DNA of 64,000 bases from Lytechinus variegatus (taxonomy: Eukaryota > Echinodermata > Echinoidea > Temnopleuroida > Toxopneustidae), in assembly GCF_018143015.1 (NCBI RefSeq), contig NC_054756.1, forward strand, positions 22,129,298 to 22,193,297, read 5' to 3'. This document shows, in pieces, positions 24,854 to 36,600 of the stretch (within the stretch, counting starts at the first letter, position 1; the number at the start of each line of letters is the position of its first letter). The position numbers and the translations under genes were made by a program. The notes beneath the pieces were generated by a model, which saw only the letters and a list, made by a program, of their open reading frames with translations, had not been told where the DNA came from and ran no database searches.

Positions 24854-25172
24854 GGTCCGTATTCTGAAGTCAGGTTAAACTTAGACCATGAACTAACTCT
24901 GTGCTGAAATTATGGGAAGCCAAAAAGGGTCATTTTTTATTAAGTTGTATGTTTCTATATTTACTCTGCTTTTTCCTGATTATTCAATGGTCAGGATGGT
25001 GAAGACAATCATCTATTCATACTTCCCAGACAATTATGAATGATTTGAGAGCCAAATGAGCTTAAATATGATATCTCTACTTTTAGTGATTTATGTGTAC
25101 AATTTGCTAACCATACTTAAACCACAACTTTAAACCTGAGTTTAAGTTAAATCCGACTTCAGAATACGGGCC
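24854..25172. mobile_element. MITE with ggtccgtattctgaagtc termini
   Basis: Left ggtccgtattctgaagtc and right gacttcagaatacgggcc are inverted repeats of about 18 bases. ATT flanks both sides (24851-24853 and 25173-25175) as a possible 3-bp target duplication. Sub-terminal gttaaacttagacc is also mirrored. Confidence 0.75.
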
Positions 25173-25445
25173 ATTATATAAACAAGTGTATCACCCAAGG
25201 GGGGATATTTCTCCGATCAGCTACTGGAAGGGCTGGATGCTGATTTTCCTTGGGGGTGGGGGCTGTCCTAATTAGCTTTATTTTATTTAAACCGAACATG
25301 AGATGGCGTTATAATGGCTAAATAAATGAAGCAAGCAGGAAATGCAAGCTATTTTGTGTCTTTCTATAGATCAGAACAAGGGTACTGTATGCCCGGATAG
25401 GTATTTACCGAACCCGAGAAGGAACGTCTTAAGCACTATTTTACC

Positions 25446-25507
25446 TCTTATTGGTTGGATGATTGATTGATTTAATTGTTTGATTGATTGATTGATTAAT
25501 TAATTGG

Positions 25508-25555
<48 letters not shown>

Positions 25556-25575
25556 CTGATTGATTGATTGATTGA
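25446..25575 (+). repeat. (GATT)n microsatellite
   Basis: About 25 tetranucleotide units with minor interruptions. The antisense frame encodes only a repeated Asn-Gln-Ser-Ile motif. Confidence 0.95.
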
Positions 25576-27066
25576 ATTATATACATTATTGTAAACATTA
25601 CACAACATTTTTTATTGGAATAATCTTTCAGGTAATGAATCATGCGAACGGAAAGCGTGAAATAAAATTTCGGAGATAATTTCTTGGAATTTTTATTCAT
25701 TTCTTTTAATATCAGGAACGGAGGGTTTACTTAACTATGAGCCATTAATACGCGATCATTAGCATAAATTTGAATATGCTGACATATAGCCTAGTAGGGA
25801 GATTTCACCGTGCGGACTCTTTCAAATTGTAGGATACTTTCTCGCCAATCACATAATCCGAGCGCGAAGCGCGAGCAGACTTTTGTGTACATATACTTAG
25901 ACGTAAAAGGGAACGTTTTAAGCATGTCTTTGACACGTAGGAAAATTATTATGGGAAAAATTAGTCAAGAAGCAAATCAACCGAAATACAAACTTTCAAT
26001 GCGCAGATTTCATGGGGGGATAAAAAAAACCGTTACAGAACTGCTGGGTGATCTCGCACATATATTTACATTAAAACACATATTATCAGATCAATAGCAA
26101 CCATATTATATTTTGAATTGAAATTTTCAGTATAAAAAAAACATACAAAACAAAAAAAGAAAACGTTGCTGAATACGTTGCTTATACGGGATTTGCTTCA
26201 TTCGGAGGTATTAGGTTAAATATCCCTCCCCAGTTCTCTCCCTCTTTCTCTTCCCTTTCTCTAGTAAATAAAAAAATGTATGTTCCAGGCTTGTAAGGGC
26301 ACTTTTTGATCACAAGCGGTGTCATTGATTACGAAAAAAGAAGGGTTTTATCCAGATAATTGTTGAAAATACCTTTTGCCTACCTTTCCCGTTTTCATTT
26401 TACCACCGATCTATTTTCTTTTATTTTCTAAAGAAGTAATTTTGCTTTTGTGAAGGGGGATAACGAGTAACAGGAGTGGTCCAAATCGGTGTGGCAATTT
26501 AGAAATAACACTTTTGAAAGGGGATTTATTTCACAACGTATAAGTTTGGGTTTTTTATTGAATGCGATTTAGTCTGGCAATCGTCTTGGACGGGCTGGAG
26601 TGGAGCCGCGTATTATTGTGGTCTTGTCAAAATGTAACCGGTGTATCAAACTCTTTTGACGCTTTTTGTGACAGAGGTAATCCTCCCGTTTATCCTGCTC
26701 CAAGAGTATATTTTCAACCCAAGCCCCCCATCCACCTCTCTCATTCTCTTTCTATCTATCTTAATATCCCACTCCCCTCGCTCTGTTCGACTCTCTCTCT
26801 CACCCCTCTCCATTCCTCTTCTCTTTCTCCTTATTTGCTCTTCTCCTTTACGCTTTCCGTCTACCGTTCATCGTTCCTTCCAGAGACTATATATAGCCCA
26901 TATTATCTCGCATTCTTATAGCAAGTGTGAATCCAAATCATTTATTTACCCTCATACCCCTCTCAATTTAACATCCCCCCTCCCGATCGACCCCTTTCCT
27001 TTCACCATGTATCCCCCCCCCCCTGCAAAAAAATGCGAAAAAAAAGATAAAACACGTTTAAAGATA
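25576..27066. other. Intergenic; pyrimidine-rich, no gene recognised
   Basis: Bases 26690-27025 are strongly C/T-rich, which opens long overlapping frames (26562-26921, 26641-27204) made of Leu, Ser, Pro and Phe. The longer one runs on into the hAT-type element, showing it is not a gene. Confidence 0.55.
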
Positions 27067-27074
27067 CCGTATGC

Positions 27075-27514
27075 CAGTGTTTCCAATTTGAAGGAAATTA
27101 CCCGAATTCCGGGAAATCCAGACGTTTTCCAGGTAATTTCCGGGAAATGCAAAAATTCCAGGAAATTCCAGGAAATCCGAAAATTACAATTAAACAACAA
27201 TTAAACATAGAAATTATCAATATTCATAATATTCAGGTTATAATCTAATGATGTTTTACAACTATAGGTAGCTCAAAATTTTCCGCTCGCGCTCCGCGCT
27301 CGCATTTGTAATTTTGTTCCTTTTTTTAAAGAGGGCGTGAACAAAAAACTGCAAAAATCCTTGATTTTGGCCACCTAGGCCGAATTTAGGCTCGCTGTAT
27401 TATTGCCCGATTTTCGTGTAAAATCAATCTTAAGAATTCCAGGAAATATCTATGAATTTCAGGAAATTTGGGTTTCAGTTTCAGGAAATTCATTTTTGAG
27501 CTGTGGAAACACTG
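27075..27514. mobile_element. hAT-type MITE with perfect 8-bp target site duplication
   Basis: The element starts CAGTGTTTCC and ends GGAAACACTG, a perfect 10-bp inverted repeat. Both sides are flanked by CCGTATGC (27067-27074 and 27515-27522). CAGTG-type ends with 8-bp duplications are hallmarks of the hAT superfamily. The interior has tandem ttccaggaaat units and a gcgcgagc-type motif, and no transposase. Confidence 0.9.
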
Positions 27515-27864
27515 CCGTATGCTGACGTTTCGCGCATTCAACTTGAACTATATATTCATTAAATTTGATGACGTAATTAAGTTACCCTTCAAATAAACTT
27601 GATCTACACACCCAACATCTTTCCTTGAAACTGGACTTATGCCTAGTGTTCATCCAGTTAAAATTTTACCGGCGTACCATGAGACAGAACTGTTGAAAAC
27701 TGGACTCACAAGCAGCGGAAGAAAGTGATAATAACCTATTGTTGTTGACACCAACACTCCCTGGTAGTTATTAGCACGGACCCCGCAAGCAATTAGCATC
27801 CTGAATATTTAGAAGAAAAGAGAGAAGAACACCATCTGACGATGATTACTCTGATTTCAGAAAG

Positions 27865-28068
27865 ATGACCACTCTTCTGGATATGGTAGCGACTAATTTG
27901 GAGGCCTTGGCCATGCTGGCATCGGACATCACGCCACGAGATTTCTTCGGGGAAATTGCCGGAAACACTGCGCTGTCTTGGCAATTTACAAAACATCGCG
28001 CCATGGGGTATGAAGGGCAATACAGTAATTGCTCAACGATGGCCAATAAACTCAAACCAGAGAGATAA
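27865..28068 (+). other. Unassigned 67-residue open frame
   Basis: The frame starts MTTLLDMVATNLEALAML and stops at TAA. Its base composition is less AT-rich than its surroundings, and ctctgatttcag lies just upstream like a splice acceptor. No family is recognised and two antisense frames overlap it. It could be a stray exon, a decayed gene or chance. Confidence 0.2.
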
Positions 28069-28360
28069 ACGCGTGAAATATGTATTTTGTATTCACGGAA
28101 TTTAACAGATTACCTATATGGGGACTCTTACCTCTGTCATCTGTTTGTCGAGGTGTCCGTGTTTAAGCCAGTCAATGCAAAGAAGCTAAACATCGAGAGA
28201 TAATATGAAAACTAAGGGGGTTTTTTTTCTTTACATATTTTACCTTCCGCATGAAATTTACCTATATTGTACTGCACTCAACCCCCGGGACTCAACACAG
28301 GTGAGGTACTCGGTAAATACTCGAATACCGGGGGCCGATTGCACGAAAGGGTCTTTGCAA

Positions 28361-28611
28361 GGTCCGTCTTTCGTGTCGCCCATCTTTTATGATGCGCCAT
28401 GTGAAACGCGTTTTAAATAAATCATCTGCAAACATATTTCATTTTCCGTTCAAATAAACAAAATATTTGTTTATAAAATGATGTAATATATCATGAAATT
28501 GTATAAAATTTTATTTAAAAGCAAACTAACGAATCTCATTTTTTATCATAAATTTCAGAAACACCCTGCTTATAGCGTATCATAAAAGATGAGCGACACG
28601 AAAGACGGTCC
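28361..28611. repeat. Foldback repeat with 37-base arms
   Basis: The left arm ggtccgtctttcgtgtcgcc (28361-28397) and right arm (28575-28611, ending cgaaagacggtcc) pair with three mismatches across an AT-rich spacer. Confidence 0.78.
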
Positions 28612-28694
28612 AGAGCGCCTGTAGGCAGCACGCGACTATCATAAATATAGCCAGGGTATCCTCATGTAAAAAGCGCTTTAAAAATTCAGCTCTT

Positions 28695-28890
28695 ACTGTT
28701 ATTATCGTTATTATTATTATTTTTAATATCACTATTATTATTATTGTTATTGTTATTATTATTGTTATTATTATTGTTATTATTATTATTGATATTATTA
28801 TTATTATTGTTATTACCATTATTATTGTTATTATTGTCAGTAGTATCTGTTGTTGTCGTCGTTCTCGTTGTTATTATCATTATTGTAATT
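28695..28890 (+). repeat. (TTA)n/(TTG)n microsatellite
   Basis: Trinucleotide run giving Leu (plus strand) or Asn/Ile (minus strand) homopolymer frames. Confidence 0.93.
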
Positions 28891-29162
28891 ATTATGACAA
28901 TTTTAAGACCTATATTTTGTACCGCAAACATTCATTTCGAATGCTCTCGTTATATCTCTGAAAATTATATGCCTGTATACTTCTTTACGTAGACCTTTCT
29001 ACAACTTTACATAGAGTTAGTGCATGATTATGAATCAGAAGGATTTAGCCGTGGATTATATCCTGCACTTTTCAGCTTATTTCATGGTAAAGTTCCTAAA
29101 CAGAATTTTATAATTGTTTTAATCGCAATGAAACACCTTTTTATTCATATAGGCCTAATCCA

Positions 29163-29382
29163 CACTCTAAAAACAAATCAGTCAAAAATGACTAGTTGAT
29201 AGGGTCAGCTGGGAGCAACTGTTATTCTAGTCATATTTGATTATTTTTTAGTCATATTTTACTAGAACGGAGTTATTTCTGACTAGAATATATGTCAGAA
29301 ATTCGAATATCAGTGATTGCCATATCAGTTGCACCCAGCTGACTACTAGTCTAGTCAATTTGACTGATTTGTTTTAAGAGTG
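29163..29382. mobile_element. MITE with cactctaaaaacaaatcagt termini
   Basis: The left terminus and the right terminus ttgactgatttgttttaaga (then gtg) are inverted repeats with slight drift. Mirrored sub-terminal blocks (tcagctgggagcaac and gttgcacccagctga) confirm the foldback. It is 220 bases and non-coding. Confidence 0.8.
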
Positions 29383-29484
29383 CACATCATTAAAAATGTG
29401 ATTTGAGTCTATTTCGAGTGTAACGAGATGAACGTTTTGTATTGCTTTGTCTTGTCTTGTCTTAATTGCTTAATATAAATTATT

Positions 29485-29692
29485 TATTCAACTAGCTATA
29501 GGGGATCCACGCTCTACAAGCAATGCTTTTTAGTGGATCCCCTCATTTCCATATACGCTTTTTATACAAGCGTTTATTATATAATTATGCTAAGTTAAAA
29601 TGATTTTGTATTCGTACTTTGATTTGTATTTGTATTCGATTTATATTTGTTTTGGAAATGAAATAAACTTCTTGAATCTTGAATCTTGAAGA
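29485..29692 (+). mobile_element. 3' tail of a non-LTR retrotransposon
   Basis: The segment contains GGGGATCCAC (29501-29510) and GTGGATCCCC (29533-29542), which form a perfect 10-bp stem. It ends in cttgaatcttgaatcttgaa, a short-unit tail typical of CR1/L2-like elements. A diverged copy lies inverted at 35326-35498. No reverse-transcriptase frame is present. Confidence 0.7.
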
Positions 29693-29908
29693 TTTCCGAA
29701 GCTCCCATGTTTAAAGAGTCGCAATGTCATAATGTGGTGCGACAATGGGCTTTCAAAACAGAGCTTTCAAAATCAGACTAGATTGGGCAAGGGATGGAAA
29801 TCGTTGAGATGAGCCAAATTTGTTTTGAGTTTCCAAACCTCTTCGCCATGTTCGCTGGCTTGACTCACAGCGCAGAAACGTCGCCTTGAGTTATCCCTTC
29901 GAAACTGC

Positions 29909-30128
29909 ATGCTCCCGCAAATCCCTAACTCTCTGCTGTCGCTTCTGCTTTCATCTCCCCTTCTCCCTCGCGTTCAAGTTCAACCTTACTTGCTCGTCCA
30001 GTCAACCCATGACTCTTCGTTCGAGGAGATAAGCCCAGACACACACTTTTCGGCAGCCTATACCCCCTTCTTTTCCCCATCAAAGCAGAAGATGGGGGAA
30101 GGCCCCGAGGCGATGTACTTCATCGCCG
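29909..30128 (+). CDS. Possible orphan first exon with signal-peptide-like start
   Basis: The first ATG after an in-frame TGA opens 73 codons, starting MLPQIPNSLLSLLLSSPLLP and ending YFIAG directly before the strong donor GTAAGT (phase 1). The N-terminus looks like a signal peptide, and base composition is less AT-rich than the surroundings. No domain follows and no downstream partner exon is identified. It could be an alternative 5' exon of the R-spondin gene (whose exon 1 also ends in phase 1), part of another gene, or chance. Confidence 0.3.
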
Positions 30129-31734
30129 GTAAGTCATTCGTGGTTGCTGACAGTCAAAAATGGCGTAGCATTGCCTGTGAATATTGAAGGGGGTAATTGG
30201 TAAAAGCATGGACCTATGAGGATGGTAAAAGAAGGGTGTTCCAGATTTTAAAAGAGTTTATGTATCAAAATAGTGATAATTAGGCTTTATTGTTTTACTT
30301 AACATGCAGATTGTCCATCGGAATAATAATTGTCGCCGGGGCAAATGTCATAGAACCTTCTTCGCTAGCATTTCTATAGGTGGACATAATATCGCATATT
30401 ACCCGAGCGGTGTTAGAGTAAGGCCTATAGAATATTTGGTAGGTATATAGTATGATAATAGAGGAGTAAATTCAGCCGTAAACAGTCTTGGTCCATGAGC
30501 TCGTGCCCTTTTCTGCGCCCTTTTGTTTCAATGAACAGATGTAATGGCGAGTGTTCAGAGTGATCGGGACTTTGATCCGCGGAGTATCACAGTTCAAACA
30601 AACTGCTTTAGATTTTTAAAAAGACATTTATTATGCATCATAAATGTGTCATTTCAATTTACATTATTTTTCTTCGCTCTTCGTGGTTTGAACGTGCAGA
30701 GTTGGGTGAATGGAACAAGCCCCCCCCCCCCCCCCTCCCATCCCCTGCCCTTCCCGATTTTGTAACTTCTCCTTCACAGGTTCACAGTCAAGAAAAACTC
30801 TTGAACTAGAATGATGATGGCGATCAACCGTCAGAGGAGAAACAGAGAAAGAGAGGGAGAGACAGAGGGAGAGGGGAGGGGGAGAGAAAGTTTTAAACAA
30901 GACTTCAGGTGTTATGGGTTAATGTTTTAATATGAAAATGAAGTACAAATGAGTAGAATAGTAGCAACAGAATTACAAGAACGAAACGTCACTCTTACTT
31001 TTACCATTTCTTTATTGCATGCTAATTGTCATACATATGATCGTTCGTTGAAAGATAATTAGTATAAGAACTTATTTCAAAATCTGCTAAATATTACTCA
31101 CCTGAGAAGGACTTTGAAAAAAACTCGGTCATGTGATGTCCATTTTACCTCATGTTTTACTGGCTGAAAATATAAAAGGCGAAATGGGCGGGAAAGGGCC
31201 GATGAGGGACAACGTTTTCCGCCCTTACATTAAGATGTCTCTTGTCAGTCATTGTAAAGTGTAATTTACCCTTTCCCAATGCACCCATTCATGTTTCAGA
31301 GTATAGTCTTGTCTTGCCTTGTCTTTTGTGGTTCTGCTCGCTTGCTTATTTCAGCGACTGAAAATGTCGACAATTGAACCTGTTACTTCAGGAAATGGTT
31401 TTATATCCATGCGGTATCATCACAAGTATACAACGCTTACTTAATAGTATTTATTGAATACGAATATCATTCTCAAGCAAATTATGAAAATTAATTAAAA
31501 GACTAAAATAAATTGAAGCCTGAAGAAACTTTGGCTAAGGTTATATTTTGGTGCAAACTATCTCCCTCTCAACGTGTGCCGAGAGAAAGGTTTCTTACAA
31601 ACAGAAAAGAAAGAAAAAAAAACGTGTAAACCTACTTTATTCAGACTCGTTTTGTCAACCTACAAGAAAGGGATTACACTGGCCGTCGATGTAACTTATT
31701 CTCTAAACAACTTTTCACAACGCTGATCAATGAT

Positions 31735-31766
31735 CCAATTGGACGTTCCGACTGCGCGTGCGCACT
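31735..31766. promoter_or_regulatory. Possible core-promoter cluster (CCAAT plus NRF-1-like site)
   Basis: CCAAT at about 31735 is followed by actgcgcgtgcgcact, a near-palindrome matching the NRF-1 consensus, about 1.8 kb upstream of the R-spondin start codon. NRF-1 sites mark many animal promoters. No transcript data are available. Confidence 0.25.
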
Positions 31767-32743
31767 GAAACTTGCTCACTCCACTTTGGGAGCACTTTGC
31801 CAAGTCTGTGCAGACGACGTTTATAAAGTTCTTGGTCGTGGTTTGCCGCTCAGCGGAAGGAAGGATGGCATTCTTGTACTTCTCATCAGGTGCCCAAAAG
31901 TATTTGCTAGGTTGATGTTTATTGGAGAGGGCTTCTTCGTTTCATTTTATACAGTGATCATCATCGCTGTCAGAGCTCCTTCTGTCATTGAAGAGATACT
32001 AGTTTGAGGGGCATCGAGGAAAGTGACGTTCAAGACCAACCGGAGCTGGGCAACTTCTCTGGCTTGCAACACTCTCGTCTCTACAAACTGGCATTTATCT
32101 TTCGGACATACTCAGAGAATTCATCAATGATTTGTCTAACAAGTATATTCCATTGTTACGTTATGACGGGATCATTTAGGACATCTTTTGTCAATTAATG
32201 AATGACATTGTATCTGCCGTCGCCTAACGTTTGCTTTAAGCTAAAATCAAAGATATAGGGCCTACAATTTTGCTTCGTATTGCTCGTGGATCGATACGAT
32301 TTATTTATTTTCTGAACAGATTTGTTCTGAATAAGAACAATATCGCGTTTGCTTTCAATTTAAAGGGAAGTGGTATTGTCTGAGTCTGCACGTGACTTTT
32401 AATCAGTCTGATCTTCAGCCTGATCAAGAGACACCAACTTTTTATTTAAAAAAATTATCTCACTGTAAATAACTCTACTTAAGCTGAGAGGACATTTCGT
32501 TCAGTACCAACTCCCCTCCATCGACTAGTTAAAACAGAAGATGAGAATAAACAGACACCTAACATACGACATTTAAAGACATCGGAACCACTTAGTATTA
32601 AACCGCTATCACGATTCGATCTCGAATATTAACGTCACTGCATTCTCTGGAATCACTCGACGCGTAATCCATCGCCCCCTTTTCGGGTATCGATGAATTC
32701 GTCTGCCCACGGCTGTGTTAAAAAGTAAAGAAAGTCGAGATGC

Positions 32744-32750
32744 TATAAAA
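32744..32750 (+). promoter_or_regulatory. Candidate TATA box
   Basis: TATAAAA lies 825 bases upstream of the R-spondin start codon. It is a single motif in AT-rich DNA, so weak evidence. Confidence 0.18.
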
Positions 32751-33574
32751 TGAGGTAAAACGGCGATAAAAACAACAAGAATGGGAAGTATGTTTAATGT
32801 GTCGCCTCAATGACATTAACTGCAACAATGGATGGCCTGTCTGTTAGGAAGAACGATAAACCCGGAATCTGGTTAAAACGACCAGAAGTAAAGCATACCA
32901 CTGGCATGCATGGTATTGGTCGGTAACACGAGTCCGCTGTCGATATTTAGATTTGGTTACATAGACTGAAACATTTAGTTTATGGTCAAGTTAATCGAGC
33001 GCAAATAAGAGTAATGATCCTTAAGTTTGTAACTTTGCGAGCAATCTCTTCTTGTTTCCTTCTCCCACCAAGACGATTCCATCTGGACATTATTTTGAAA
33101 GGCGAAGAACCCGACAAACTACACTAATTATTGAAAGGTATCACCAAAGACTTGTTGATATCGTCTTAAAAAGAAAGCTTGTTAAGTCTCATGCCTTAAT
33201 TGTTCTCTTGGCGTTGTGCAAGAGTGCTTTTAATATGGAAGCAACGCGAAAATGTGAATTTCCCCATTCTATGTAAGTCGGCGAAGGCACGGGAAATAAG
33301 AAAGCTGGCAAGTGTTTCCATTAATTCTTGTTTACATCAACTGCGTTTAACTTAGTAAAAAAAGGGGGAACATCAACAAGCATTTTTCTTGACCATTCGT
33401 CAAGAAGTGCAACTCTTGTTTGGATCGCTTATTTACCACCAAAGGATTTTAAGGAAGGGGGCATCGTTTTTGTTGGATCAAGTGAAGTATCGAAAAGATT
33501 GATAGTCAATCAAATACAGTTGTTTGACAACAATCGAGAAGGATTAACTTTGATAGGAAAATAATACCGGGAAG

Positions 33575-33656
33575 ATGGATCCAGAAGGATTTTTATTCAC
33601 TGTCGCCTTCCTTTGCGGACTTTTCTCAACGTTGGAAGGAAGGCATCGAGGGAAAG
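33575..33656 (+). CDS. RSPO: R-spondin exon 1: signal peptide
   Basis: The ATG has a strong context (aagATGG, A at -3, G at +4), and an in-frame TAG lies 21 bases upstream, so the start is well fixed. MDPEGFLFTVAFLCGLFSTL is followed by EG/RHRGK, a plausible cleavage point and then a basic stretch as in vertebrate R-spondins. The donor is GTGAGA in phase 1, matching the frame of exon 2. Confidence 0.85.
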
Positions 33657-36600
33657 GTGAGAATAAAACTTTTTTTTAACACTGTCTTTATCACCATCAG
33701 CAATTCATTTGTCTCATCCGAGATACCATTGTTGTATTATTTTTTGAGCGAGTCAGTTTCCTGTTAATTTGTAATGATTGATTAACTGGATGATATGGTC
33801 CAATATGCGAGACAATCAAATTTACCTTTTTTTCCTTTCGCCTTTTTTCTGCTTCCAGTATCTGCCTGTCTGATTTTCATGTTGGTTCTTTTACTTCCCA
33901 CTTCATCGTAATAATAATAACAATATATGGGGTTTGTAATGCGCCAAATCTACTCTGCAGAATACTCAAGGCACAAAGCGTGGATTGCAAATGACTAGTT
34001 AAAGTATTTGAATTATGAATAAATTATTCCATCAAACGTCTATTATTAGTTATAAATTATACCATCAACGAAATTATTATACTTTGAAAAAAATAACCAT
34101 ATTTGGAAAAATCGTTTACTTATTCATCATGTCGACTTAGATGATTTTCTACGACGTAGTCTTTGGCAAAAATTAAGAACAACATTAAAATTGATAAATG
34201 AAGATATTTGACAACTTACGTTCATGACGTTCTAGTGGCAAAGCGTATTAAGACGTTTAGATCAACTATTATTGGACTAGTTCTGTGTTGTTAAATTCAG
34301 TGAGGTCTAAATAATGTATAGACCAATAAAATAATAATATTACAGAGAACATATCCTTTATTGTCAGATGTTGTATATTCGTAAATATAGGAATCAACAT
34401 GAAGAGCACCTGTTGACGCAATCACTCCTCTCAATGTGGAAATGGGATCATTGACACCCCTATAACAGTATAAGGAAGGGGTGCAACGTGTGGTAGACGT
34501 TAGCCAATTATCTATACTAATTGAGTAGTGATTACCGGTATAATTGGGGAGGAATGTTCCAATGTCGATATTATTTCCCGTTCACCTGGGTGGGACCTAA
34601 ACTTTCTCCAAAGAAATAAGGAAGATGTGACATGGTTTGGCTATTTCCCGCTCTTCTCCTTTTTCACCCCCCCCCCCTCCCTCTCTCTCCCCCTTCCTCT
34701 TCCTCTCTGGGTGCATCTCTCTAGTATAATTAGATTGGACATAAAACAATACTCATCATGAAAACAAGGAAGGGGTAACATATGCAAAAAAAAGTTGTAA
34801 AACAAGATTAGAAATACGCTGATATTCCCGTAGTCTAACGATAAACGTGTACGACCGGCCCAAACATCTGATTCAAGTTTTTGCTACATGAGTTGTACAG
34901 GAATCGGGCAATAACCTGAATAGATATGTACAAGAAAATACAGAATATCATTCCTTTCCATCGCATATCCCCGAAGGAATCCAGTAACCAAAACGTATGA
35001 TAAACATCATAAATATGGCTGCGCTGTTACGATTTTCAATTTCTTAGTCATCAAAAAAATAATAGTTTGCCAGTTTTGCCACACCCATACAGCCATGGGT
35101 TGTTACCGGTGGGACCGGTGGGGAAGGGTACAAGAAATTCAATTTTCTTCCCCATCCGTGGAATGGTTTTACATCACCGCGGGCATGATGGTCCAGTGTT
35201 AGGACGCCTTCAAAAGGAACGAGGGTTGTGGGTTCGAATCACCACTTAGTTAATCTAGACGTGTAGTAAACATGGTAAAAGAACTTTCTGATTTCTTGCT
35301 TGGGGAACAAGAGGACACACCAATTTAAGTTCAAGTTCAAGATTTATTTTCCATTTCCATTATCAACATTTTAAGCAAATACAAATCAATCATACATTAT
35401 AAATATAAACAAATACAAATGAAATATGATAACAGAATCTGATATGGAAATGAGAGGATCCACTAAAACGCATTGCTGGTAGAGCGTGGATCCCCTAGGA
35501 AAGTTCAAAAGTTCAATTTACCTGGGTAGGCCTGAATACTATGGGGTTTTTTCCCCTATGAAAACAAAGGGTAGTACATAATGATATGAATATACAAATT
35601 TGATAAAATGTACAACTTTTGACGACTGAACGATCAACAAACGATTTATCATTTCCTTCTTCTAAGGTTGTTCGTTTTCTATATGAATCAAACCACTTTC
35701 TTTTTTTAAGTAAGCCATAAAGGCATGACTCAGATAGGCTCAAATTTTCCCTTTCATTCCAGAAAAAAACCGCGTCTTATTTGTATTTTTACTTTTTGTT
35801 TTTTGAGATGAACCCTCACTCTTTGCAAAAAAAAATCAATAACAACAAAACTATGGTGTTCCTCGAAGACCACAACATGACATGATTATAGTGATGCGTA
35901 AATCGAATCTCTTTAAATTGGACATGTAACTCTCAAAGATGTTGTAATAATATCCTCCCCCCCCCAAAAAAAAGGGACCCTGCTATTATTATAATGACGA
36001 TTACTTTTACATACGCTCCTAATGTTAAAGCATTACAACAGTTCGCTCTGTTCTTGATCATTGTCCTACATTTCAAAATTGAATTTAAATTGTTTAAAAC
36101 AATTGCCAGAAGAAGAAAGAAGACGACGATGACGAAAAGAAAAAGGAGAAAGAGAAGAAGAAGGAGAAGAAGAAGGAAAAGGGGGAGGAGAAGGAGTAGA
36201 ATACCCCAAAAAATAAGGAGAAGAACAACAACAAGAACAATAAGAAATCAAGAAATAGGAAAAAAGCAAGAATAACCATAGGAAGAAACTTAAAATTGTG
36301 ACGAAGAATTGCCCCAGTGCTGGTACGGATGACAGTGTAGATGATGACAATTACTTTTATTTCTGTTGCTTATTAATGTCGAAACATGGCAATATAGTTC
36401 GCTCTGTTATTGATAATTGTCCTAAATTTCAAAATTGAATTCAAATTGTGTAAAACAATTGCCATATCCTCACTTTCATGGATTTGAAGAGAAAACACCC
36501 TGAATTACTCATAACCCGATAGTATCAAATGACATACCGTGATATGTCTAGCATTACTCTCAAAATGAGGGATCGTTTGAAAAGTGGAATAATAGTGAGT

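Larger units (their letters stand above)
30129..33574. other. Upstream region of the R-spondin gene
   Basis: It includes a poly(C) tract at 30720-30735, a purine-rich stretch at 30836-30890 and the possible promoter elements listed separately. Frames at 31786, 32004, 33052 and 33328 have no clear ATG start or domain and are not called. Confidence 0.4.

Noticed and set aside
26641..27204. Plus-strand frame of 187 residues
   Set aside because: It is pyrimidine-tract translation (Leu/Ser/Pro/Phe) and runs into the hAT-type MITE.
33328..33564. Frame just upstream of the R-spondin start as an N-terminal extension
   Set aside because: It is in a different frame, lacks an ATG start, and an in-frame TAG precedes the R-spondin ATG.
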